A stretch of 27,811 nucleotides of DNA from Kitasatospora phosalacinea (GCF_000717185.1 NZ_JNYE01000114.1:1-27811); one strand, 5' to 3'. Shown: positions 1-9,185, counted from the stretch's first letter. Translations and numbers: made by a program. Notes: generated by a model from the sequence alone, not told the origin.

Positions 1-24
1 CCCCCACCCCCCACCCCCACTTCC

Positions 25-50
25 GCGCCCCGAGCCGTCGGCCGGGGCGC
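25..50. terminator. Short GC-rich hairpin before GH3 gene
   Basis: A 7-bp perfect stem (25-31 with 44-50) encloses a 12-base loop just before the GH3 ribosome site. It could end transcription of a gene left of the window or be part of the leader. The first 20 bases are an almost pure C tract with A every six or so bases, and no gene is seen before position 73. Confidence 0.25.
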
Positions 51-72
51 CCTTCCGCCGACTGGAGCCGTC

Positions 73-3000
73 GTGCGCCGTCCTCACCTGCGAACCGCCC
101 TGGCCGGGCCACTCGCCGCCCTCCTGGTGGCCGGGGCCCTGGCCACCCTCGGCAGCCCGGCGGCACGGGCCGCCGACCAGCCGTGGACCAACGCCGCCCA
201 GACCCCCGAACAGCGCGCCGACGAACTGCTCGCCGCGATGACCCAGGCCGAGAAGCTGACCATGCTGCACGGCGGGCCGTCCTGCGGCTACGCGGGCTGC
301 ATCCCGGCCAACACCCGCCTCGGCATCCCCGCGCTGCACTTCCAGGACGGCCCGGTGGGCGCCGGGGACGGCCTGACCGGCGTGACCCAGCTCGCGGCCC
401 CGGTGGCCGGCGCGGCCAGCTGGGACCCGGAGCTGATGCGCGCGTACGGCCAGGTGCTCGGCGCCGAGCAGTGGGGCAAGGGCACCAACGTGGTCCTGGC
501 CCCGACCGTCAACATCGTCCGGGACCCGCGCTGGGGCCGGGCCTTCGAGTCGTTCGGCGAGGACCCGTACCTGGCCGGGCAGATCGGCGCCGCCGACATC
601 GCGGGCATCCAGAGCCAGGGCCCGATGGCGCAGGTGAAGCACTTCGCGGTCTACAACCAGGAGACCAACCGCAACACCCTCGCCGACAACGCGGTGGTCT
701 CCGACCGTGCCGAGCGGGAGATCTACCTGCCGGCCTTCGAGGCCGCCGTCCAGCAGGGCGTCGACTCCGCGATGTGCTCGTACTCGGCGGTCAACGGGGC
801 CTTCGCCTGCGAGAACGGGCCGCTGCTGAACGGCGTCCTCAAGGGCGACCTCGGCTTCAAGGGCTTCGTCACCGCGGACTGGGGCGCCACCCACTCCACC
901 GTCGCCTCGGCCAACAACGGCCTGGACGTGGAGATGCCGGGCAGCGACTACTACGGCACCGCGCTGACCAACGCCGTCAACGCCGGGCAGGTGTCGCAGG
1001 CGACGATCGACGACCACGTCCGCCGGGTGCTGGTGCCGATGTTCCGCCGCGGCCTGTTCGACCGGGCGCAGAACGGCAACCGGGACGCCGTCGTCACCAA
1101 CGCCGCGAACGCCGCCGTCGCGCAGAAGGTCGCGCAGGAGGGCAGCGTCCTGCTGAAGAACGACGCCGCGGTGCTGCCCGTGGCGCCGTCGGTGAAGTCG
1201 ATCGCGGTGATCGGCGACGACGCCGGGGCGGGCGTGATGACCCAGGGCGGCGGCAGCGCCGCCGTCAACGCCCCCCACGTGGTGACGCCCTACCAGGGCA
1301 TCAAGGCCCGCGCCGGGGCCGGGACGACGGTGACCTTCGCCCAGGGCGGCCCGTCCGCCGACGGCTCGCTGCCGCCGGTGCCCGCCAGCGCGCTCAAGCC
1401 GTCCGGCGGCACCGGCACCGGCCTGTACGGCGAGTACCACAACAGCACCGACCTGTCCGGCCCGGTCGTCGCGAGCCGGGTCGACGCGGGCATCGACACG
1501 GTCTGGGGCGGCCAGTCGCCCGCCGCCGGGGTCAACGCCACCAACTGGTCGGTGAAGTGGACCGGCACGCTGACCCCGCCCGCCAGCGGCAGCTACCAGT
1601 TCTCGCTGAACAGCGACGACGGCAGCCGCCTGCTCGTCAACGGCCAGCAGGTCATCAACAACTGGTACAACCAGGGCCCCACCACCCGCACCGGCAGCGT
1701 CACCCTGACGGCCGGCCAGCCGGTCAGCATCGAGGTCGACTACTACCAGGCCGGCGGCGGCAGCAACGCCACCCTCGGCTGGTCGGTGCCCGGCCAGAGC
1801 GCCCACGACCAGGCCGTCGCGGCCGCCCGCAGCTCCGAACTGGCGCTGGTCTTCGTCAGCGACTTCCAGTCCGAGGGCTCCGACCTGCGCGACATCGACC
1901 TGTCCGCCGCGCAGAACCAGCTCGTCGCGGACGTCGCCGCCGTCAACCCGCACACCGTCGTGGTGGTCAACAGCGGCTCCGCCGTCACCATGCCCTGGGC
2001 GGGCTCGGTGCAGGGCATCGTCGAGAACTGGTACCCCGGGCAGGAGGCGGGCACCGCGATCGCCGCGCTGCTCTACGGCGACGTCAACTTCTCCGGCAAG
2101 CTCCCCGTGACCTTCCCGAAGTCGCTCGCCGACGTGCCCGCCGCGAGCACCGCGCAGTGGCCCGGCCAGAACGGCAGCGTGCAGTACTCCGAAGGCGTCG
2201 ACGTCGGCTACCGCTGGTACGACGCCAAGAACAAGGAGCCGCTGTACCCCTTCGGCCACGGCCTCTCCTACACCACCTTCGGGTACTCCGGCCTGACCGT
2301 CTCCGCCCCCGACGCCGCGGGCAACGCGGCCGTCGGCTTCGACGTCACCAACACCGGCACCCGGGCCGGCTCCGAGGTCGCCCAGGTCTACGTCGGCCAG
2401 CCCGCTACCAGCGGCGAGCCGCCCAAGAACCTGCGCGCCTTCCAGAAGGTCGCCCTCGACCCCGGCCAGACCCGGCACGTCACCCTGACCCTGGACGCCC
2501 GCAGCTTCCAGTACTGGAACGGGAGTTGGACCACCGCGACCGGAACCCACACCGTCTCGGTCGGCTCCTCCTCCCGCGACCTGCGCCTGACCGCCCAGAC
2601 CACCGTCACCGGCGGCACGGGCGGCACGGGCGGCACCGGCGGCGGTCTGACCCTGCTGCCGCGCACGGGCTGGACGGCTTCGGCCTCCGCCACGGGTGGG
2701 GGTGACGTGGCGGCGAACATGCTGGACGGGGTGGCGGGTTCGCGCTGGTCGTCGGGTACGCCGATGGTGTCGGGCCAGTCGGTGACGGTGGACACGGGGG
2801 CGGTGCGGCCGCTGGCGCGGATCACCATGGACTCCGGTGGCAGCGCGAACGACTACGCCCGCGGCTACCAGGTGTTCCTGTCCACCGACGGCGCGTCGTG
2901 GGGTTCCGCGGTGGCGTCCGGCAGCGGTACGGGTGCGTTGGTGACGGTCGACTTCCCCGCCCGCAGCGCCCGCTACGTCAAGGTCGTCCAGACCGGTACG

Positions 3001-3325
3001 TCCAGTTCCTGGTGGTCGATCGCCGAGTTCAACGCCTACACCTCCGGCGGCGCGGTCAGCGTCCTGCCGCGCACGGGCTGGTCGGCTTCGGCCTCCGCCA
3101 CGGGCGGGAGCGACGTGGCGGCGAACATGTTGGACGGGGTGGCGGGTTCGCGCTGGTCGTCGGGCACGCCGATGGCGCCGGGCCAGTCGGTGACGGTGGA
3201 CACGGGCGCGGTGCGGCCGCTGGCGCGGAGACTTCCCGGCGCAGAGCGCCCGCTACGTCAAGGTCGTGCAGACCGGGACGTCCACCTCGTGGTGGTCGAT
3301 CGCCGAGTTCAACGCCTACGGCTGA
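73..3325 (+). CDS. Secreted GH3 beta-glucosidase-like enzyme with PA14 and F5/8 type C modules; frame broken near 3229
   Basis: Extracellular retaining glycoside hydrolase of family 3, cleaving beta-linked sugars from oligosaccharide ends. GTG start at 73 has GGAG seven bases upstream and opens a Sec signal peptide (about residues 1-33, ending AARA). The N-terminal barrel carries the KHF motif (Lys189-His190) and the nucleophile motif TADWG with Asp269. A PA14 domain (about 450-575) interrupts the C-terminal alpha/beta domain, and a fibronectin-III-like domain ends near 840. A Gly-Thr linker leads to an F5/8 type C module (857-990). A second copy starts at 997 but loses its core after residue 1052 (base 3228): relative to copy one, about 128 bp are missing, shifting the frame. 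The expected ending (EFNAYG, stop 3323-3325) lies in another frame. Read literally, the ORF runs on to 3972 as nonsense antisense to the neighbour. The catalytic part is intact, so activity is likely. The exact substrate is not readable from sequence; beta-glucosidase or beta-xylosidase are the usual activities. Confidence 0.88.
2653..3228 (+). repeat. Tandem F5/8 type C module DNA repeat
   Basis: Bases 2653-2820 and 3061-3228 encode the first part of two successive F5/8 (discoidin-like) carbohydrate-binding modules. They differ at only a handful of positions, so the DNA repeat is recent or kept similar by gene conversion. The second copy stops matching at 3229. Confidence 0.8.
3151..3228. 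repeat. 78-bp arm of perfect inverted repeat (partner 3877-3954)
   Basis: Reading 3954 down to 3877 on the minus strand gives exactly the same 78 bases as 3151-3228. Both encode the middle of an F5/8 module (RWSSGTPMAPGQ...RPLAR). The arms belong to two convergent genes and are about 650 bp apart. Both modules are structurally damaged at an edge of this arm. Confidence 0.85.
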
Positions 3326-3340
3326 GCCGGGCCGCCCGCT

Positions 3341-3387
3341 ACGTGACTCCGCCCGCGTCCGACACCCGGACGCGGGCGGAGTCACGT
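3341..3387. terminator. Strong bidirectional terminator hairpin after GH3
   Basis: Perfect 21-bp stem: 3341-3361 pairs with 3367-3387 around a 5-base loop (ACACC). It lies 15 bases after the expected GH3 stop at 3325 and has no T tract, as is usual in Streptomyces. It would also block transcription coming from the convergent GH76 gene. Confidence 0.8.
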
Positions 3388-3467
3388 CGGGGAGCCGCTC
3401 ACCGACGGATCCCCGGTCGGCCTGCGCGGGGACGCCCTGCCGGACGCGGCCGGGCAGGACCCTCGTC

Positions 3468-3523
3468 GGTCCGGGCGAGCGGTCCGGGCGAGCGGTTCGG
3501 CGTCCACGTCCGGCGTCCACGTC
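3468..3523. repeat. Two adjacent 13-bp tandem duplications
   Basis: A 13-mer starting GGTCCGGGCG occurs twice head to tail (3468-3480, 3481-3493). Four bases later a different 13-mer, CGGCGTCCACGTC, also occurs twice (3498-3510, 3511-3523). This stretch between the convergent GH3 and GH76 genes (3326-3651) otherwise holds only two hairpins and no gene. Confidence 0.7.
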
Positions 3524-3601
3524 CGGCAGGTTCCCGAGCCACCCGCACGGTGCACGGGCCACGATTCTGGCGCACACCCCTCGTCCGGACCGTCCCATGC
3601 G

Positions 3602-3634
3602 TCCGCCCGCGTCCGGGTGCCGGACGCGGGCGGA
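3602..3634. terminator. Second hairpin, same arm sequence as 3341-3387
   Basis: Perfect 14-bp stem: 3602-3615 pairs with 3621-3634. It lies 17 bases beyond the end of the GH76 reading on the minus strand, so it probably ends that transcript. Its arm (TCCGCCCGCGTCCG) is also contained in the arm of the hairpin at 3341-3387, so the two terminators are copies. Confidence 0.7.
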
Positions 3635-3876
3635 AACGTGTGCGGGGCGGCTCAGCTATAGGCGTTGAACTCGGTGATCGACCACCACGAGGTGGACGTC
3701 CCGGTCTGCACGACCTTGACGTAGCGGGCGCTGCGGGCGGGGAAGTCGACCGTCACCAACGCGCCCGTACCGCTGCCGGTCGCCACCGCGGAGCCCCACG
3801 ACGCGCCGTCGGTGGACAGGAACACCTGGTAGCCGCGGGCGTAGTCGTTCGCGCTGCCACCCGAGTCCATGGTGAT

Positions 3877-3954
3877 CCGCGCCAGCGGCCGCACCGCGCC
3901 CGTGTCCACCGTCACCGACTGGCCCGGCGCCATCGGCGTGCCCGACGACCAGCG
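3877..3954. repeat. 78-bp arm of perfect inverted repeat (partner 3151-3228)
   Basis: Second arm of the inverted repeat shared by the F5/8 modules of GH3 and GH76. Position 3954/3955 is the point where the GH76 sequence abruptly becomes F5/8 sequence. Confidence 0.85.
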
Positions 3955-4466
3955 CTGAGGGCCGGGGCGTAGGGGTGGTCGGGCAGTTGGGCGTTGAGTC
4001 GGCCCAGGCCGCGGGCGTAGGCGCCCTTGAAGGAGGCGCCGTCGCTGGTGCAGCTGTCGTCCTCGCCGGGTTCGCGCAGGACGCCGCCGCTGGTCAGGCG
4101 GGTGGTGGAGGCGTCGGCGAGGGTGCGGGCGGTGGTGAGCAGGGTCGCGTCGCCGGTGGCGCGGTAGAGCTCGGTGAGGCCGCCGAGGATCACGCCCTGG
4201 TTGTACGTCCAGGTGGGCTGGCCGTTGTTGGCGCAGGCGTCGTTGAGGCCGTCGTTGACCAGGTGGTCGGTGTTGACCATGCCGCTGTTCCGGAACCAGT
4301 TCCACTCGTCGCGGGCCCGTTGGAGGTAGGCGGTGTCGCCGGGGATGCGGTTGTGCAGGGCGGCGGTGAGCTGGAGGAACAGTTCGTTGGTGACGGCGTT
4401 CTTGTAGTTGCCGTTGGTGTTCCAGCGCACCCCGCCGCCGCAGGTGCCGTTCCAGTTGGCGTACAT
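3912..4466 (-). CDS. GH76 second fragment (184 aa)
   Basis: Continuation of the GH76 barrel in the same frame after the TGA. It carries family features such as HMYANWNGTCGGGVRW, NELFLQL and TYNQGVILGGLTELYRATGD. The ATG is an internal Met and has no convincing ribosome site, so independent translation is doubtful. The last dozen residues, after HPYAPALS, are out of frame relative to the F5/8 module that follows. Confidence 0.45.
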   Translation of the reverse strand: MYANWNGTCGGGVRWNTNGNYKNAVTNELFLQLTAALHNRIPGDTAYLQRARDEWNWFRNSGMVNTDHLVNDGLNDACANNGQPTWTYNQGVILGGLTELYRATGDATLLTTARTLADASTTRLTSGGVLREPGEDDSCTSDGASFKGAYARGLGRLNAQLPDHPYAPALSAGRRARRWRRASR

Positions 4467-4532
4467 GTGGTCGGCGTCGGCGCGGGCGGTGTTCAGGTAG
4501 CGGCTGTCGCCGGTCAGGTCGTAGGCGGCGAC

Positions 4533-5267
4533 TCAGGCCAGCCCCCACCAGCCGGTGTCGTCGAGGTACTCGTTGGTGAAGTTGCCGCCCTGCGCGCCGA
4601 TGTTCTTGTCGTAGGTCTCGGCGATGGCGTAGGTGTAGCTGTTCATCCCGGTGGCCCGGGCGTTGTCGACGATCGCGGTGAGCGCGTTGGCGCCGGTCCA
4701 CCAGCCGTTGCCGCCGAAGAGCTTGGTGCCGCGGTCGAACGACATCATCAGGGCGGTCGCGGCGGCGGTGCGCCGGTCCCAGGCGTTCCAGGTGGTGCGC
4801 GCCCAGGGGGTGCAGGCGATGGTGCTGCCGACCTGGCCGCAGGCCCGCAGCGCGCCGACGCCCCGGGTGTTCCAGTCGTCGACGTTGTACATCAGGGTGC
4901 GCCAGCCGTTGCCGCCCGCGGGCACCTTGGTGTCGCCGAGCTTGCTGCCGCCGGTCCAGGTGCGGCCGCCGTCCATCGAGCGGTCCAGCCACACCTCGTC
5001 CCCGCCCGCGCCGCCGGTGATCGACGCCCAGCCCATCGCGTCGGCGTCGTCGAAGTGCAGGACGAGCGTGCGGCCGGACAGCGTCGCGGACACCGGCTGC
5101 CGGTCCTGCGGGCTGAGGGCGGGGTCGCGGGTGTCGCAGTACTTGTTGCAGATCGCGGCGTCGGCGGCCGCCGCAGGGGTGGCGGTGAGGACGGTGCCGG
5201 GCAGGGCCGCGGCCAGGACAGCGGTGGACAGCAGGGCGGCGCGCAGGGGCCGGGGTACGGGAGGCAT
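4533..5267 (-). CDS. GH76 N-terminal fragment (244 aa), ends at premature TGA
   Basis: First open segment of the broken GH76 gene. It has a signal peptide (about 1-34), the [14 protein letters not shown] start of the mature enzyme and the first half of the alpha/alpha barrel, ending GWWGLA just after the catalytic Asp pair. A protein of this length lacks the remaining barrel helices and should not fold as an active mannanase. It is listed separately because it is the only part with a proper ribosome site. Confidence 0.6.
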   Translation of the reverse strand: MPPVPRPLRAALLSTAVLAAALPGTVLTATPAAAADAAICNKYCDTRDPALSPQDRQPVSATLSGRTLVLHFDDADAMGWASITGGAGGDEVWLDRSMDGGRTWTGGSKLGDTKVPAGGNGWRTLMYNVDDWNTRGVGALRACGQVGSTIACTPWARTTWNAWDRRTAAATALMMSFDRGTKLFGGNGWWTGANALTAIVDNARATGMNSYTYAIAETYDKNIGAQGGNFTNEYLDDTGWWGLA

Positions 5268-5334
5268 GGGGGTCTCCTGGGTCGGGTGGGGGCGGGGCCG
5301 TGGGGTGACCCCGTTCGTGGGGGGTGCGGCGGTG

Positions 5335-8300
5335 TCAGGCGGCGGGCAGGTTCCACTGCTGGGCCGGGGTGCCGTTGCAGTCGAAGAGCTGGAGCTGGAT
5401 CCCGTCGGCCGTACCGGAGTTGGGCACGTCCAGGCAGCGGCCGGACGGCGGGTTGCGCAGCGCCCTGGTGGTGGCGTCGTAGGCCCACTGCTGGCCGGTG
5501 CCGCCGTTGCAGTCCCACAGCACGACCGGGGTGTTGTTGCCGGTGCCGCTGCCGGACGCGGCCACGCAGCGCCCGAGGATCCGCAGGGTGCCGTCGCCGG
5601 GGACGGTGACCGACTGGGCGGGCGAGCCGTTGCAGCTCCACGACTGGATGCGGTTGCCGTTCGCGGTGGCGGCGGCGTTGTCGTCCAGGCACTTGCCGGC
5701 CAGCGCCGAGGGGGTGGCGCCGGTGCGGGCGCGCGGCAGCGTCCACTGCTGGGCGGGGGTGCCGTTGCAGTCGAAGATCTGGAGCTGGATGCCGTCCGCC
5801 GTACCGGAGTTCGGGATGTCCAGGCACTTGCCCGAGCCCGTGTTGACCAGGGCGCTCCCGCGCGGGATCCACTTCTGTCCGTCGCTCTGGTTGCAGTCCC
5901 ACAGCTGGACGGGGGCGCCGTCGGCGGTGGAGCCGCCGCTGACGTCCAGGCACTTGCCGGACTGCGTGACGCTGCCGTCGCCGGGGAGCGTCCAGCGCTG
6001 CGCGGCGGTGTTGTTGCAGCCGTAGGACTGCACCCGGGTGCCGTTGGAGGTGCCCCCGGCGGCCGCGTCCAGGCACTTGCCCGCGAGGCCGGAACCGATC
6101 GGACCGGTCGGGCCGACCTGGACCCGGGGCGGCCGGGCGTCGCCGTTGCCGCCGTAGGAGGGCGGTGCGGAGGACACGGCGGTGGCCCAGTTGGTGTTGG
6201 CGGTGGTGCCCAGGACGAGGTCGAGGGTGGCGCCGTTGATGACGGAGCCCGCGGGGAGGTAGGCGTTGTTCCAGCTGGCGCCGTTGAGGGTGGCGCTCTG
6301 GACGTAGGGGGCGCCGGTGGCGGCCTGCGGGGCGTTGACGACGAGCCTGCCGCCGCCCGCCAGGGTGACGGTGACGTTGGTGAACAGGGGCGAGCCGAGG
6401 GCGAGGTCGGCGGTGCCGGGTGTCTGGGGGTAGAAGCCCATCGCGGAGAAGACGTACCAGGCGCTCATCGTGCCGAGGTCGTCGTTGCCGACGCGCCAGT
6501 TCGCCGGGTCGTTGGGCCACAGCTGGTTCTGGACGTCGCGCACGGTCTTCTGGGTCTTCCAGGGCCGGCCGATGTAGTCGTACTCCCAGGGGAGTTCGAT
6601 GGAGGGCTCGTTGCCGAGGTCGGCGTGCGAGCCGCCGGAGCCGTGGAAGTCGGCCAGGACGGCGTCCAGGTAGGCGGCGAGCTTCGCGTTGCCGCCCATC
6701 GCGTCGGCGAGTCCGCGGACGTTGTGCGGGACGGCGCCGGTGTACTGCCAGGAGGTGCCCTCGACGAACTGGTCGCTGCTGGTGGGGTCGAAGCCGTCGC
6801 GCCAGGTGCCGTCCTTGAGCTTGGGCTGCATGAAGCCGGAGGCGGGGTTGAACACGTTGCGCCAGTCCTGGGCCCGGTTGGCGAACTGGTCGCGGACGGC
6901 GGTGTCGCCGAGCGCTCCGGCGAACGCGGAGACGGCGAAGTCCTGGGCTGCGTACTCCAGCTGGGTGGCCACCGAGCCGTAGAACCCGGGCGCGTACGTG
7001 CCGTCGGACGGCAGGTAGCCGTAGTTGGACTGGTAGTCGAGCCCCAGCCGGATGCCGTTGCCCGCCGACCCCTGCCGCACCATCGCGTCCTTGGCCGCGG
7101 CGGTGTCGAAGTCCCGTGCGCCGAAGGCGTAGTAGTCCGCGATGACGGCCGGTGCGGGGTCGCCGTTCATGACGTTGGTCTCGGCCGAGTTCAGCGACCA
7201 CTTCGGCAGCTGACCGCTCTGCGCGAAGTCGTTGACCAGCGACTGCGCGCTGTCACTGGCCTGCTGCGGGGCGACCAGTGCCTCCAACTGCGCCTGGGTG
7301 CGGTAGATGTCCCAGCCGGAGTAGGTGCCGTACTGGGCCTGCTGCCGACCGCTGACGGTGTGCACCCTGCGGTCGAAGCCCCAGTACTTCCCGTCGCTGT
7401 CGCTGAGCAGGTTCGGGTGCAGCAGTGCGTGGTAGAGCGCGGTGTAGAACACCTTCTGCTGGTCCGCGGTGCCGCCGGTGACGGCGATCCTGCCCAGGAC
7501 GGCGTTCCAGGCGTCGTGGTTGGCGGTGCGGACGGCGTTGAAGTCCCAGTTCGGGTTCTCCGCGGTCCGGTTGGCGGTGGCACCGGCGATGGAGACGTAG
7601 GACAGGCCGACCTTCGCCTGCACGGTGCGGTTGCCCGTGGTGTCGAAGGTGACCGAGTTCCCGCCGTCGAACGTGCCGGTGGAGGTGATCGGCCGGTCGA
7701 AGACCATGTCGAAGTAGGCGGTGTACGAGGGCGCCGAGGCGCAGAACAGGCCGGCGTCCACCGAGCCGCTGACCTCGGTGCTGCTGACCTTGGTGAAGTG
7801 CAGGTTGGTGGCCTTGTCCGCGCTCAGCTTGAACAGCAGGTTGGCCCGGGTGGTGGCGGGGAACGTGAAGCGCGCCATGCCGGAACGGGCGGTCGTGGTC
7901 AGCTCGGTGGTGACGCCGTTGTCCAGGGTCACGGAGTAGGCGCCCGCGCTCGCGGACTCCCTCGCGTGCGAGAAGCCGACCGTCGCGCCGCCGTCGACGG
8001 CGCCGGTGGTCGGCAGGACGGGTACGTCCCCCATTGCCCCGCACCCGGGCCCGGACAGGTGGTTCAGGCTGAACCCGGTGATGGTGTTGTCGGTGTAGGC
8101 GTAGTCGCCGCCCGGCGGCCGGGTCGGGGTGTCGGGGCTCCACTGCACCATGCCGAACGGCGAGTCGGCGCCGGGGAAGGTGTTGCCCTCGTGCGACGTC
8201 CCGAGCAGCGGGTTGACCAGTGAGGCGGGATCGGACACCGCGGCGGCCGCCGCTGCGGGCGCCGCCTGGGCGGGCGCGGGAACGGCGAGTCCGAGGACCA

Positions 8301-8337
8301 CGAGACAGGCGGCCAGGGGGAGGCGCCAGCGTTTCAT
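5335..8337 (-). CDS. Secreted GH92 exo-alpha-mannosidase with six ricin-type lectin repeats
   Basis: GH92 enzymes are calcium-dependent inverting exo-alpha-mannosidases (mostly alpha-1,2) that trim mannan and N-glycan side chains. The chosen ATG at 8337 has GGAGGGG six bases upstream and begins a clear signal peptide ([16 protein letters not shown]..., cut near AQA). The open frame extends 12 codons further upstream without support. Family signatures are [20 protein letters not shown] near the N-terminus, [16 protein letters not shown], and [12 protein letters not shown] with GFYPQTPG. About the last 250 residues form two ricin B-type (CBM13) domains of three repeats each, with W motifs AQRW, GQKW, AQQW, a degenerate AQSV, GQQW and AQQW. 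The third and sixth repeats are almost identical. Length is 1,000 residues. It precedes GH76 on the same strand, consistent with joint mannan breakdown. Confidence 0.93.
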   Translation of the reverse strand: MKRWRLPLAACLVVLGLAVPAPAQAAPAAAAAAVSDPASLVNPLLGTSHEGNTFPGADSPFGMVQWSPDTPTRPPGGDYAYTDNTITGFSLNHLSGPGCGAMGDVPVLPTTGAVDGGATVGFSHARESASAGAYSVTLDNGVTTELTTTARSGMARFTFPATTRANLLFKLSADKATNLHFTKVSSTEVSGSVDAGLFCASAPSYTAYFDMVFDRPITSTGTFDGGNSVTFDTTGNRTVQAKVGLSYVSIAGATANRTAENPNWDFNAVRTANHDAWNAVLGRIAVTGGTADQQKVFYTALYHALLHPNLLSDSDGKYWGFDRRVHTVSGRQQAQYGTYSGWDIYRTQAQLEALVAPQQASDSAQSLVNDFAQSGQLPKWSLNSAETNVMNGDPAPAVIADYYAFGARDFDTAAAKDAMVRQGSAGNGIRLGLDYQSNYGYLPSDGTYAPGFYGSVATQLEYAAQDFAVSAFAGALGDTAVRDQFANRAQDWRNVFNPASGFMQPKLKDGTWRDGFDPTSSDQFVEGTSWQYTGAVPHNVRGLADAMGGNAKLAAYLDAVLADFHGSGGSHADLGNEPSIELPWEYDYIGRPWKTQKTVRDVQNQLWPNDPANWRVGNDDLGTMSAWYVFSAMGFYPQTPGTADLALGSPLFTNVTVTLAGGGRLVVNAPQAATGAPYVQSATLNGASWNNAYLPAGSVINGATLDLVLGTTANTNWATAVSSAPPSYGGNGDARPPRVQVGPTGPIGSGLAGKCLDAAAGGTSNGTRVQSYGCNNTAAQRWTLPGDGSVTQSGKCLDVSGGSTADGAPVQLWDCNQSDGQKWIPRGSALVNTGSGKCLDIPNSGTADGIQLQIFDCNGTPAQQWTLPRARTGATPSALAGKCLDDNAAATANGNRIQSWSCNGSPAQSVTVPGDGTLRILGRCVAASGSGTGNNTPVVLWDCNGGTGQQWAYDATTRALRNPPSGRCLDVPNSGTADGIQLQLFDCNGTPAQQWNLPAA

Positions 8338-8413
8338 CGTTGCCCCTCCAGAAGGGAACAGACGGGGTGTCACCGAACCGGCGGAGGCTCGGTGCGGTAA
8401 GCAAAGAGGACCC

Positions 8414-8427
8414 TGGCAACGTTGTCA
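8414..8427. promoter_or_regulatory. LacI-type operator candidate upstream of GH92
   Basis: TGGCAACGTTGTCA is a 14-bp near-palindrome (one mismatched pair) centred on CG, the usual form of LacI-family operators. It lies 77 bp before the GH92 start codon, a sensible place for a sugar-responsive repressor. No LacI-family gene is in the window. The rest of 8338-8710 shows no gene. Confidence 0.5.
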
Positions 8428-8710
8428 ACGACTGGGACCGAATCGGCCCTTGGGTTCAAGCCCTGTAGCCAAGGCGGCGCCCGCGCCCCCGCGGCCTCCC
8501 CGGACGCCTCCCCGGTAGGCTCTCGCCCAACTGGTCAACCGGCCTGTCCAGCACACTTCCTGATGCTGCGTCGATTCCGGGTGAAGTGATCCTGTGAATG
8601 ATTGCCCCGGAGGAATCCGCAGAAACCGGGACCCCCTGACTACACCGACTTCAAGCCCTGACAGCACCCGCGAGAGGGCTCAGGAGCCTGCGCGGCGGGC
8701 GGGAGCCCGG

Positions 8711-8948
8711 TCAGGACGGGAGCGGCACCGCCGCGGCGGCGAGGCGTTCGTAGGCGCGGCGGACCTCCGGCACCAGCCGGGCGGCGGCCTCCGGGTCGGC
8801 GTGCTCGGTGGCGAGCCGCAGGATGTTCCCGCTGCGCCGGTCCGCGGGGACGTCCTCGCCGCGGGGGGTGACGAGGACGTGGAAGTGCGGGTGGTTCTCG
8901 CCGAAGACCATCAGGTACGTCGCGGGCGCGCCGGTCGCCTCGGCCACC
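8711..8948 (-). pseudogene. C-terminal remnant of a HIT-family protein
   Basis: The minus-strand translation ends with a clear HIT signature, GENHPHFHVLVTPR (His-x-His-x-His), followed by a helical tail and a stop at 8711. HIT proteins are nucleotide hydrolases or transferases of about 130-170 residues. Here only about the last 80 residues are recognisable. Upstream of roughly 8948 the same frame stays open to 9148, but its codon use degrades and no HIT N-terminal half is seen. Instead the opposite strand has the better codon pattern. I read this as a truncated gene left by a rearrangement. An annotation pipeline may call 8711-9148 as one 145-residue ORF. Confidence 0.6.
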
Positions 8949-9170
8949 ACCGGACCGCCCACCTGGCCGCGGCCCCCGGCAACTGCTGCGCGGACGGCTG
9001 CCGGGCCGCCACGGATCGCACCGAACTCCCGCTCCCCGACGGAGGGTTGCGCTTCGGCGAGTTCAACGACCACTCCGGACGCCCCGAGTTGACCACCCGA
9101 CCCGCCGACGCGCGCTACCCGCCGCGGCGACTCGTCCGCTCGCGGCACGCGGTGACGCTCCGCCGGGCCT
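8949..9170 (+). pseudogene. Unassigned coding-like fragment, plus strand
   Basis: In one plus-strand frame from about 8949 to 9170 nearly every codon ends in G or C. It translates to a natural-looking peptide (AAAPGNCCADGCRAATD, LPDGGLRFGEFNDHSGRPEL, DARYPPRRLVRSRH). No start codon with a ribosome site and no natural stop go with it: the frame runs into the antisense of the next gene and stops at 9286. I do not recognise the family. It abuts the HIT remnant head-on, suggesting both are debris of one rearrangement. Confidence 0.3.
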
Positions 9171-9185
9171 CCGCGGTCGCCCGGC

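Larger units (their letters stand above)
3652..5267 (-). pseudogene. Secreted GH76 endo-alpha-1,6-mannanase with C-terminal F5/8 module; nonsense codon and deletion
   Basis: GH76 enzymes cut the alpha-1,6-mannan backbone of fungal and mycobacterial mannans outside the cell. ATG at 5267 has AGGAG upstream and opens a signal peptide. The catalytic Asp-Asp pair characteristic of GH76 is present ([12 protein letters not shown], Asp236-Asp237). Seven residues later an in-frame TGA (4535-4533) stands where the family has Trp (GLAW), and the same frame continues with VAAYDLTGDSRYL and the rest of the domain. Near 3955 the GH76 frame jumps out of frame into an F5/8 module lacking its N-terminal half. 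The expected GH76 C-terminal helices and the linker are also missing. The module then reads normally to its stop at 3652. Three lesions in one gene argue for a pseudogene or a badly assembled region. It is 67 bp downstream of GH92 and probably shared its transcript. Confidence 0.8.

Noticed and set aside
3326..3972. C-terminal extension of the GH3 protein to 3972
   Set aside because: This is out-of-frame translation after the module deletion, Arg/Pro/Gly-rich and antisense to the neighbouring F5/8 module.
4533..4535. TGA in GH76 as a recoded codon
   Set aside because: No selenocysteine-type element is seen, the expected residue is Trp, and the gene has other lesions; a nonsense change is simpler.
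8430..8530. tRNA-like T-arm motif GGGTTCAAGCCC
   Set aside because: No matching acceptor, D or anticodon stems can be drawn around it; chance hairpin in the GH92 upstream region.
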